Part shown: positions 16,983 to 24,881 of the stretch, piece by piece
Layout of the letters: every line of letters begins with the position of its first letter
Position numbering within the stretch: the first letter of the stretch is position 1
From: Lachnospiraceae bacterium
GTDB taxonomy: Bacteria > Bacillota > Clostridia > Lachnospirales > Lachnospiraceae
NCBI GenBank assembly: GCA_009774245.1
Contig: VSNM01000025.1
Location: 1-64,000, forward strand
DNA length: 64,000 nt
Reading direction: 5' to 3'
Made by a program: the position numbers and the translations under genes
Notes under the pieces: generated by a model
The model's input: the letters and a program-made list of their open reading frames with translations, nothing else
Database searches by the model: none
What the model was told of the DNA's origin: nothing

Positions 16983-17992
16983 TTGAACAGCTTCACATAA
17001 ATGGGTTTAAATGCTTTGACAGCGCGGATTTTACGTTTGGCAGTCTGACCTTGCTGGCAGGGAAAAATTCCATGGGAAAATCGACTGTGATACAGGCGAT
17101 TCTGGCAATGATTCAGGATGGCAGCAATCCTTTTTCGGGATCATATATCAATATTGGCAAGGTCAGTGAATTGAAAAACAAATACGCGGGAAACAAGGAG
17201 ATTGCGTTAAGCGTAAATGAAAATTATTTCAAAAGAATGAAGGACGATACATCTCCTGCTGAGTGCAGGGGAGATCTATCATGGGAACTCCATATTATAT
17301 ATTTGTCAGCTGATAGAATAGGTGTGAGGGATACTTATGAGATGACTATGGACAATCATGACCGAATCGGGGTAAAATGTGAGTACGCCTATCAATATCT
17401 GGCGAGGCATGAAAGAGACAGCTGGCAGGGGAGTGAGTTTGTTTATGATACAGAATCAAAACTAACGTTTGGAGGTCAGGTTGATTACTGGCTTGAAAGA
17501 ATATTGGGCTATCGTGTAAGGGCAGAAGAGATAGAGCGCACAGACTGGATCAGGGTATCTTTTGGCAATGACGATCTGGGTAACGATATCCGGCCTAAGA
17601 ATGTAGGAACGGGTGTCAGTTATATGGCAGAGGTTATCATAGCTGCGCTGTCTTGCAAGTCTGGTGATGTGCTGATTATTGAAAATCCGGAAATCCATCT
17701 GCACCCGTCGGGACAGTCGGAATTTGTATTTTTTCTGGCGTTCCTTGCGGAAAAAGGGATACAGATCATAATGGAAACGCACAGTGACCATATTTATAAC
17801 GGCGTGCGCAAGTGTGTCAAGATGGATTGTATAGACCATACGAAAGTCGCGATTTATTTTTTTGATCAGGACGAAAATGGTGGAAGTATTCCAGTGAAGA
17901 TTTGCCTGGATGACGAGGGAACGGTGCTTACGCCAAGGGATGGTCTGTTTGATCAGACAAAAAAGGATTTAGACATTATACTGGGGTGGTAA
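16979..17992 (+). CDS. AAA_15/DUF3696-type ATPase (OLD/RecF-like)
   Basis: 337 residues. SMC/RecF-like ATPase: Walker A GKNSMGKSTVIQAIL (about 28-42), signature-like region GTGVSYMAEVIIAAL (about 212), Walker B LIIENPEIHLHP, and the His-switch THSDH. The C-terminal part (VKICLDDEGTVLTPRDGLFDQ) matches DUF3696. No TOPRIM nuclease domain is seen, unlike OLD nucleases, so an effector should be another protein of the locus. It is coupled to the DUF262-like gene upstream and to the broken third gene downstream. Confidence 0.75.
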   Translation: MIEQLHINGFKCFDSADFTFGSLTLLAGKNSMGKSTVIQAILAMIQDGSNPFSGSYINIGKVSELKNKYAGNKEIALSVNENYFKRMKDDTSPAECRGDLSWELHIIYLSADRIGVRDTYEMTMDNHDRIGVKCEYAYQYLARHERDSWQGSEFVYDTESKLTFGGQVDYWLERILGYRVRAEEIERTDWIRVSFGNDDLGNDIRPKNVGTGVSYMAEVIIAALSCKSGDVLIIENPEIHLHPSGQSEFVFFLAFLAEKGIQIIMETHSDHIYNGVRKCVKMDCIDHTKVAIYFFDQDENGGSIPVKICLDDEGTVLTPRDGLFDQTKKDLDIILGW

Positions 17993-18698
17993 ATGGATTT
18001 TATACTAAACGAGAATCATTAAAAGGACAGTTTGCGGATGTGGAGGTTTTTCTGAAATCGTTGTCTGCAAATACAAAGTGTTTTGAACTGATACACAAAA
18101 ACGGAGAAAATCAAATATACAAAATCTATGACTTTTATAAGTGTCATGTTACATCCGAAGAAAAAATCAGCGATCTGAAAAAATACCAATACAGCGATGA
18201 ACTTTTGCGGTTTCAGATACAACTGGATCAGGAGATTCATACAGTTCCTTACTGGGATGAAAATCCGAGACACGACATGTCCATGCGGTATACGTGGGAA
18301 GGAAAGGATATCACTGCAACAGCGATTGCGGAGGCTGCGGAAAGAAATGTTCCACTGTGAAAATCCGATATGAAGGTACTCGGATAGACTGTACCTTTCT
18401 TGAGGAAAAATACGGGCCTGAAATGTTGGAGGAGCATGAATATTTGTTGCTGGTTGCATCTTTGGATAAATTTATGAATCACGCTACATGGGAGGATATT
18501 GACAGAGATGATGGATTAAAATATAAGAAATATAAACCTTCGGATAAAGAAGACTGGTTTCGAGGCAGTATTTTTTGGCAGCAGACAATTATGAAATTTC
18601 GTTTTAGTGATGTCCTGCGGGCATACGGATACCGGCACAAAGATCGTTTCCGGCTGCTCAGGCTGGAGAGGGATCACAAGAAAAGTAATAAGGGATAA
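17993..18698 (+). pseudogene. Third gene of the DUF262/AAA cassette, apparently with two frameshifts
   Basis: An ATG directly after the ATPase stop reads MDFILNENH and stops at 18018-18020. The next frame continues SLKGQFADVEVFLKSLSANT from 18018 to a stop at 18360. A third frame continues KIRYEGTRIDCTFLEEKYGP to 18698. No internal start has a good ribosome site, and the pieces read as one protein of about 235 residues: MDFILNE(N)-SLKGQF...AERN-V...DVLRAYGY. One added base near 18016 and a shift near 18345 restore it. Alternatively the second and third pieces are separate overlapping genes (from GTG 17986 and ATG 18294). Function unknown. Confidence 0.5.
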
Positions 18699-18713
18699 AA
18701 GTAGGATAGAGCA

Positions 18714-21700
18714 ATGTACAAATGGGAGAAATTATTTGACAGTGTGGCATTAATGAGAGCGAAAGCGATCGATAGCAACAGGGTTACGCTTGACAAAAGG
18801 GACGACACACATATTGACGCGGCGGTCATGTCGATGGGGCGGACAGAAGTATCCATCACACTGAAAGACGGTGCGCCCTATATCATGAAATGCAAGTGCC
18901 CCAAGGCGAGGAGCGGCAGAAAATGCGAGCATATGGCGGCGGTGCTGTATAAGATGGAACAGAACAACAATGCGGAAGTTGAAAAGAGCGCATCGGCGCA
19001 GGCGACAACAACATCTGAACAGACCACAACGGCGAGGCAGACGGATCTCACAGATCTGCAGAATATGTGGGATACGGCAGTGGCAGGCAAGCAGCCGTCA
19101 GATATGCCAACGGAAAACCCGGCAGGAGAGACCTCCGCTGTTCATACCACAAAAGCGAAACCCAGATCATACAAGACGACGCCCGCCCCAGAGACAGCTG
19201 GGACGAAAATAGAGGAACCGGCGCCGAAAAAGCGCGGCAGAAAGTCCAAGGCACAGCTCGAGGCAGAGCGCATTGCCGCGGAGGTAGCCGCAAAGCAGGC
19301 AGAGAAAGAGGAGGACGAGCGGCGCGCGCGCGAGGAGGAAGCAGCCAAACAGGCAAAGAGAGAGGAGACGGAGCGGCGGATTGCCGAGAGAAAGGCGCAA
19401 AAGGCAATGCAGAAAGCGGAGCGCAGGCGCAAGCGCGCAGAGGCGGAGGAAGCGCAGCGCAAAGCGCGTGAGGAGGAAGCAGTCCGGAAAGCGGAAGAGG
19501 AGAAGAGACAGCAGGAGGAAGCCGTGCGCCTTGAAATGGAAGAGAAAAAGAAGCGGGAGGAAGAGGAGAAAAGAAGAAGGGAACAGGAAGAGCAGGCTAT
19601 GCGGAAAAAAGAGGAGAAAGTAAAGGCGGCAATCGCGAGAAAGAGCGGGGAGGAGACACAGACTACAGCGCTATCTGTACCCGGGGCATCCCATTATCAG
19701 TATTTTGATATAGACGCGATCAGGAAAGGACTGGAATTTTCGGGAGACGCATTGAAAAAGGGACAGGAGTATTTTGCGTCCAATACGGTTACTGTGGAAA
19801 ACATTGATGTCGGTTATTATGATCAGATGGATGATATGGCGGCCCACGCGAACGCTGTGGCGAATTACCGCAATCAACAGTTCCACATTGATGTGATCTT
19901 TACCAGGGATACCATGCTCAGGGCGGACTGTGGCTGCCCTACGTGTAGAAGGTCTTATGGTTATGGCTGGTATACGAGGCAGAACAGTAATTGTGCGTTT
20001 GTCGCCGCAGTGCTTGATTATATGCAGGCATATATGCAGCAGAAAGAAGTGGGCGATGCGACGGACAAGCGGGGAGCAATGCTGCTTGCTGATTTCCAGC
20101 GCAATCACACGAACCAGATCGTGGCGACCGCGACCATGCAGGAGGAAACACTGAATCTCGTGCCCAGGGTGATACGCAATAGTGACGGGCTGCGGATTTC
20201 TTTTAAGATTGGTACAGGAAAACTTTTTGTCGTCAAAGATCTGATCGAGTTCTGCGCGCAGGTGCGTGATTCCGAGACGGTACAGTATGGGACAAGCACG
20301 AAATTAAATCAGAACATCAACAACTTTAGCGCTCGCTCAAGGCAGTGGTATGATTTCCTGAGCAAGGTCATACAGGAAGAAGAGGACATTGTCAACCGCA
20401 TCAGTGAGATGCGGTACTACTATTATGAGAGAAAAAGAAAGTGCTCTGATTTTGAGTTGTATGGCTGGCGGCTTGACCAGTTCTGTGACATGATGGTTGA
20501 TGACGCGGTTGAGTACGAGGACAAAACAATTGTAAAAAAAGGAAAAGCCATGCTCACCTGCAAGGAGGGCACGCCAAAGCTCACAATGCAGATTCGAAAG
20601 AGCAGCCTTGGCAGGAAGAAGGAATTTCACGGTATTGATGTCTCATGCAATATGCCGGAGTTTTACATCGGGGCGGCGTATGCCTGCTATATTAAGGACG
20701 ATGTTCTGTACAAAACTGACATTAGTGTCATAAATAAGATTAATCCCCTGCTTGCCATGGCGGCCAATGGACAGGTCAAGTTTCAGATCGGGCGTTCCAA
20801 GCTCACGGATTTCTATTACTCCATGCTGCCGCAGCTCGAGGAGGTTTTTACGGTCATGGAGGAGGACAGTGAGGAAATTCACAAATACCTGCCGCCGGAG
20901 GTAGAGTTTATTTTTTATCTTGATTCTGCGGACGGCGATATCACCTGCCGCGTGATGGCACGGTACGGGGAGAAGGAGTGTTCTGTGATTGAGTCTGTTT
21001 TGTCCGATCCGCTCACGACATACTATGAGAGTTTCCGCCTGGAAGGGCGCGAGCGTGAGATTTTTTTCCTCACAAAGCAGATCTTCCCATATGCGGATAA
21101 AAAGCGCGACCTGTTTTACTGTGACTGCGAGGAGGACAGCATCTATGAGGTGTTAAACAGCGGTGTGGAGCGGCTTGCCGAGCTTGGGGAGGTGCGCTGC
21201 ACCAATGCGTTCAAGAATCTGAATATCGTGCGGAAGATGAGCATGTCCGTCGGCGTGTCGGTGTCGAGCGGCCTGCTTGACCTGGAGATCAACACCGAGA
21301 ATATTTCCAGGGAAGAGCTTCTCGACGTATTGAAGGGATACAAGCTGCGCAAGAGATATTACAGACTGAAAAACGGGGATTTTGTCAATCTGGAAGATGA
21401 AAACCTGCAGATGCTAAAGGAACTGATGGATACGATGCACCTTCCGCCCAAGGAGTTTATCAAGGGCAAGATTCATCTGCCGATCTATCGCACGCTCTAT
21501 CTGGATAAGCTGCTCGAGGAAAAGGAAGGGGTGTATACAAACAGGGATCATACCTTCCGCGAGATGGTCAAGAACTTCAAGACGATCAGCGATGCGGACT
21601 ATGAGGTGCCCGCAAGCTTAAAGCGTGTCATGCGCAGCTATCAGAAAAATGGATACAAGTGGCTAAAGACACTGCAGTCCTGTCAGTTTGGCGGAATCCT

Positions 21701-23012
21701 TGCGGACGACATGGGATTGGGCAAGACGATACAGACAATCTCCTTTCTGCTGTCTGAGAAAAAGGAGGGCGTGACCACGCTCGTCGTGGCGCCTGCCTCG
21801 CTCGTGTTTAACTGGGGCGAGGAGTTTGACAGATTCGGACCGGAATTAAAAGTTCAGCTCATCACGGGCGATCAGCAGGAGCGGCAAAAAAAGATTGAGG
21901 ACTATGCGGATTATGACGTGAGTGTGACTTCTTACGATTTGCTCCGTCGTGATATTTCTTTTTATGAAGGTAAAAAGTTTACATACGAAGTGATTGACGA
22001 GGCACAGTACATCAAGAATCACACGACAGCGGCGGCAAAGGCCGTCAAGGTCATCGACAGCCAGATGCGCATCGCGCTGACGGGTACGCCGATCGAGAAC
22101 AGGCTGAGCGAGCTGTGGAGTATCTTTGATTATCTGATGCCGGGATTTCTGTACAGCTATGAAGTGTTCAAGCGCGATCTCGAGACGCCCATCGCCAAGT
22201 ATGATGACAAGGACGCCATGGCGAGACTGCAGAGAATGGTTGGGCCTTTCATCATGCGCCGCCTGAAATCGGATGTGCTAAAAGATCTTCCGGATAAGCT
22301 CGAGGAGGTGCGCTACGTCAAGTTTGACAGGGCGCAGCAGACAGCGTATGATGCGCAGGTAGTCCATATGCAGGAAATGCTGGCAAGGCAGGACGATGAT
22401 GACTTTAACAGGAACAAGATGAAGATGCTCGCCGAGCTGACAAGACTTCGGCAGATCTGCTGCGATCCGAGTCTGTGCTTCGATAATTACAAGGGAGAGT
22501 CGGCAAAGCTGGACTCCTGTGTGGAGCTGGTACAGAGCGCGATGGACGGCGGGCACAAGATGCTGCTGTTTTCCCAGTTTACATCGATGCTTGAGCTGAT
22601 CAAGAAGCGCCTCGATGAGCAGGGGATTGCCTATTATGTGATTACGGGCGAGACTTCCAAAGAGAAGCGCCTGCAGCTGGTGAAGGCATTTAATGAAGAT
22701 ACTGTTCCGGTATTTCTGATCTCGTTGAAGGCGGGCGGCGTCGGCCTGAACCTGACAGGGGCGGATGTCGTCATTCATTACGATCCATGGTGGAATATCG
22801 CCGCGCAGAATCAGGCGACCGACAGGGCGCACCGCATCGGGCAGACAAAGAAGGTGACCGTGTATAAGCTGATCGCAAGACATAGCATCGAGGAGAAGAT
22901 TCTGAAGCTACAGGAGACAAAGCGCGACCTCGCAGAGCAGGTCATGAACGGCGAGCTCGGGCAGCTCGGCAGCATGAGCAAGGATGAGCTGATGGATTTG
23001 CTGCAGGGATAA
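18714..23012 (+). CDS. SWIM zinc-finger SNF2-family helicase/translocase
   Basis: 1432 residues. Order: SWIM-type zinc site CKCPKARSGRKCEH (about 62-75); a variable acidic/basic linker; a long Lys/Arg/Glu/Ala-rich coiled coil (about 165-310); a second Cys cluster CGCPTC with a later C (about 402-420); a bacterial SNF2-associated region; then the motor (about 965-1432). Motor motifs are Walker A ADDMGLGKTIQT, DEAQ box VIDEAQYIKN, LTGTPIEN, and in lobe 2 SLKAGGVGLNL and ATDRAHRIGQTK. It would be a dsDNA translocase that remodels protein-DNA complexes. Such proteins are common in Firmicutes, usually with a shorter linker. It begins 15 bases after the cassette above, so it may share that transcript. 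Confidence 0.9.
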   Translation: MYKWEKLFDSVALMRAKAIDSNRVTLDKRDDTHIDAAVMSMGRTEVSITLKDGAPYIMKCKCPKARSGRKCEHMAAVLYKMEQNNNAEVEKSASAQATTTSEQTTTARQTDLTDLQNMWDTAVAGKQPSDMPTENPAGETSAVHTTKAKPRSYKTTPAPETAGTKIEEPAPKKRGRKSKAQLEAERIAAEVAAKQAEKEEDERRAREEEAAKQAKREETERRIAERKAQKAMQKAERRRKRAEAEEAQRKAREEEAVRKAEEEKRQQEEAVRLEMEEKKKREEEEKRRREQEEQAMRKKEEKVKAAIARKSGEETQTTALSVPGASHYQYFDIDAIRKGLEFSGDALKKGQEYFASNTVTVENIDVGYYDQMDDMAAHANAVANYRNQQFHIDVIFTRDTMLRADCGCPTCRRSYGYGWYTRQNSNCAFVAAVLDYMQAYMQQKEVGDATDKRGAMLLADFQRNHTNQIVATATMQEETLNLVPRVIRNSDGLRISFKIGTGKLFVVKDLIEFCAQVRDSETVQYGTSTKLNQNINNFSARSRQWYDFLSKVIQEEEDIVNRISEMRYYYYERKRKCSDFELYGWRLDQFCDMMVDDAVEYEDKTIVKKGKAMLTCKEGTPKLTMQIRKSSLGRKKEFHGIDVSCNMPEFYIGAAYACYIKDDVLYKTDISVINKINPLLAMAANGQVKFQIGRSKLTDFYYSMLPQLEEVFTVMEEDSEEIHKYLPPEVEFIFYLDSADGDITCRVMARYGEKECSVIESVLSDPLTTYYESFRLEGREREIFFLTKQIFPYADKKRDLFYCDCEEDSIYEVLNSGVERLAELGEVRCTNAFKNLNIVRKMSMSVGVSVSSGLLDLEINTENISREELLDVLKGYKLRKRYYRLKNGDFVNLEDENLQMLKELMDTMHLPPKEFIKGKIHLPIYRTLYLDKLLEEKEGVYTNRDHTFREMVKNFKTISDADYEVPASLKRVMRSYQKNGYKWLKTLQSCQFGGILADDMGLGKTIQTISFLLSEKKEGVTTLVVAPASLVFNWGEEFDRFGPELKVQLITGDQQERQKKIEDYADYDVSVTSYDLLRRDISFYEGKKFTYEVIDEAQYIKNHTTAAAKAVKVIDSQMRIALTGTPIENRLSELWSIFDYLMPGFLYSYEVFKRDLETPIAKYDDKDAMARLQRMVGPFIMRRLKSDVLKDLPDKLEEVRYVKFDRAQQTAYDAQVVHMQEMLARQDDDDFNRNKMKMLAELTRLRQICCDPSLCFDNYKGESAKLDSCVELVQSAMDGGHKMLLFSQFTSMLELIKKRLDEQGIAYYVITGETSKEKRLQLVKAFNEDTVPVFLISLKAGGVGLNLTGADVVIHYDPWWNIAAQNQATDRAHRIGQTKKVTVYKLIARHSIEEKILKLQETKRDLAEQVMNGELGQLGSMSKDELMDLLQG

Positions 23013-23050
23013 AATATAAGATCATCAAATGTTGACAGGCTATAAAAAGA

Positions 23051-23084
23051 AAAGGGCAGATAACCGAAGTTATTTGCCCTTTTT
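23051..23084 (+). terminator. Terminator after the SNF2 gene
   Basis: AAAGGGCAgATAAC-cgaa-GTTATttGCCCTTT followed by TT. Strong Rho-independent hairpin. Confidence 0.85.
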
Positions 23085-23087
23085 GTC

Positions 23088-23168
23088 TTGAATGAAATAG
23101 GTGGGTGACAATCCACATCTCCTAACTATGGGTGACGGCCGCCTGTTCCGTCCTCAGATTTCATTCAA
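23088..23168. other. Perfect 11-bp inverted repeat enclosing 59 bases, possible structured RNA or element end
   Basis: TTGAATGAAAT (23088-23098) and ATTTCATTCAA (23158-23168) flank a G/C-rich core that can fold on its own, for example GTGG-gtgacaat-CCAC at 23101-23116, and contains two copies of GGGTGAC (23103 and 23130). It begins immediately after the SNF2 terminator and lies 40 bases from the convergent PBECR-like gene. There is no open frame. It might be a structured RNA, an insertion-element end or a compound terminator. Confidence 0.45.
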
Positions 23169-23207
23169 TATAGCTTATGCTCTTGTTTATTTCATTATAC
23201 AACAAAT

Positions 23208-23576
23208 TCAATTTGTGTCAAGCCTTTTTAAAGTGCCTTTTTCAAGATATCTTTCAGCGTTGCAAGTACTTAAAGAATGCAGTGTTCTAGCAAAGTATTT
23301 TCCGCCGGAGGCAATTTTTACCGCTACACGGACATCCTCTCCGTCTACATTATATAGTTTAACAAACAGAATGGAATCATCTTTTGGGTTTATCCCTACA
23401 TAATCAGGAGAATTTATTATAATGCTGATATCTTTGTAATATTTATCAAATTCGTAAGGATGACGGTTTTTAATATGTTCTATATTGGATTCGCCTATGA
23501 ATACCGGTGTGTCAGGGGAAATATTTAATCCCAGTGTTTTGATAACATCCTTGGAAATATAGCCAATTATTTTCAT
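23208..23576 (-). CDS. PBECR3-like nuclease-fold protein
   Basis: 122 residues. The pattern NIEHIKNRHPYEFDKYY, then INSPDYVGINPKDDSILFVK and VAVKIASGGKYFARTLH, fits the phage-Barnase-EndoU-ColicinE5/D-RelE-like nuclease family 3 (PBECR3), with the usual H-x-x-x-R-H and a late basic/aromatic strand. Such domains are found in phage polyvalent proteins and as small toxin-like genes. The ATG at 23576 follows AAAGGGG; a 10-residue upstream extension lacks a ribosome site. No antitoxin-like neighbour is seen. Role unknown. Confidence 0.55.
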   Translation of the reverse strand: MKIIGYISKDVIKTLGLNISPDTPVFIGESNIEHIKNRHPYEFDKYYKDISIIINSPDYVGINPKDDSILFVKLYNVDGEDVRVAVKIASGGKYFARTLHSLSTCNAERYLEKGTLKRLDTN

Positions 23577-23633
23577 TTTAAAACCCCTTTTTGCATCGTA
23601 CATCAACAGATTTGCGCGTGGTGTCCGTGTGCA

Positions 23634-24536
23634 TTATGAATGTGCCGACGGTCCGCGCAGGTTCTTGGTGTTCTGCATGCGGAACTGTTTTGGCGTGATG
23701 TTTTTGTATTTCCGGAAGGTCTTGATCATATGGCTGCAGTCGGCAAACCCAGCGGCCTGGCTGATGTAGGTCATGTCGTAATCCGTGAAGAGCAGCAAGT
23801 CCTCCGTCTTGATCACGCGGATATATTCGATGTATTCTTTGCAGGAGCGTCCGTAGATCTGGCGGAACTGCTTGGCAAAAAAGGAGTAGCTCATATTGCA
23901 GCGCATGGCGAGCTGCTCGACCTTTAACGGCTGGTCAGAGTGCGCGTCGATGTACTCTGTGATGGTCTCTATGGAGCTGCCGGACGGCGGGGAGATTTCG
24001 TAGGACGGTGTAAATCCGCGCGCACGCCAGATGCGCAGCATATTGACCAGGATACAGTTGATATAGGAATAAATGATCATATAGTGCCCATAATGCCTGG
24101 AATTCGCCTCTCGCGCGCAGCCGCTGAAAAATTCCAGGACCGGAAAGCCCGACAGCTCCTGCGAGGAGAAGAAAAAGGAGACGCCGGGCTCTTCCATCGC
24201 CTGCAGGATGGCACTTTTGAGCTGGGGCACATACCCAATATTTTCGCGGAAGCGGTTCAGGTCAAATTTGATCACATAGTACAAAAGCGCCTCCTCCATA
24301 CCAGGTTCATTGTAGATGGCATGGATGTTCTTTGGCGGCAGGGCAGCCATATCGCCAGGGTGCAGCAGGTACTTTTTCTCATCGCTCTCAACCAGGGCAG
24401 TTCCCTCAACCATCAAAATGATTTCCATATAATGGTGCCAGTGCGACCGCACTGGAAAGGCGTGTTTTGCTGTATCAAACAGGAAAGCCTCATAGGGAGA
24501 ATTTAGCAGGTCTCCCGGCTCAAACAGGTTGTACAT
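23634..24536 (-). CDS. AraC-family transcription regulator with cupin sensor
   Basis: 300 residues. N-terminal cupin (HAFPVRSHWHHYMEIILMVEG to HPGDMAALPPKNIHA) likely binds a small ligand. The C-terminal pair of HTH motifs (about 195-295) contains VEQLAMRCNMSYSFFAKQFR and YISQAAGFADCSHMIKTFRK. The ATG at 24536 has GGGAGG 10 bases upstream, which makes it a better start than the TTG/ATG pair at 24557/24554. It is divergent from the NRPS operon across about 345 bases that hold hairpin repeat copy 2, so it is the natural candidate for the operon's regulator, although it could act elsewhere. Confidence 0.85.
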   Translation of the reverse strand: MYNLFEPGDLLNSPYEAFLFDTAKHAFPVRSHWHHYMEIILMVEGTALVESDEKKYLLHPGDMAALPPKNIHAIYNEPGMEEALLYYVIKFDLNRFRENIGYVPQLKSAILQAMEEPGVSFFFSSQELSGFPVLEFFSGCAREANSRHYGHYMIIYSYINCILVNMLRIWRARGFTPSYEISPPSGSSIETITEYIDAHSDQPLKVEQLAMRCNMSYSFFAKQFRQIYGRSCKEYIEYIRVIKTEDLLLFTDYDMTYISQAAGFADCSHMIKTFRKYKNITPKQFRMQNTKNLRGPSAHS

Positions 24537-24558
24537 GGCATAGATACCTCCCATCAAC

Positions 24559-24686
24559 TATACTCACGACAGATGAAATCTGCCGTGAGTATCGCGCCAG
24601 CCGCAGCCACGAAGTGGCATATTTCCTTATGCGGCTGTGTGCATAATTTTATACTGAGCGGTCAGTCTTTTCGACCGCCAGTATAT
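24559..24686. repeat. Three-hairpin intergenic repeat, copy 2 (inverse orientation to copy 1)
   Basis: All three modules of copy 1 are present in reverse-complement order: ACTCACGACAGAT/ATCTGCCGTGAGT (24561-24591), AGCCGCAGCCAC...GCGGCT (about 24599-24636) and ATACTGAGCGGTC/GACCGCCAGTAT (24650-24685). Base changes relative to copy 1 tend to keep pairing (for example GACAG/CTGCC swaps). It lies between the AraC gene and NRPS1, where it could separate or influence the two promoters. Confidence 0.85.
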
Positions 24687-24783
24687 ATTGTTCAGAGCAA
24701 TTATTATAACACGTACCAAAAAGTTTTTCCAGCAGAACTGTAGATATATAGCAGGGAAATTTTTTGCTTGAATAAGTTTACGG

Positions 24784-24816
24784 ATTGTACCGCAAAAAGT
24801 GCAAATGATACTGAAT
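24784..24816 (+). promoter_or_regulatory. Shared upstream motif, copy at NRPS1
   Basis: ATTGTACCGCAAAAAGTGC and the following bases through TGAAT. It aligns base for base over most of its length with 36384-36418 and in part with 44432-44466. It ends 66 bases before the NRPS1 start. The interval 24690-24880 otherwise shows only a possible weak promoter (TTTGAT, about 15 bases, TAAACT near 24818-24846). Confidence 0.5.
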
Positions 24817-24881
24817 CGCTTTTGATTTGGAAGATATCTGTTAAACTTATAGCCAGATATCAGGCAAAGGAGGACATGGTA

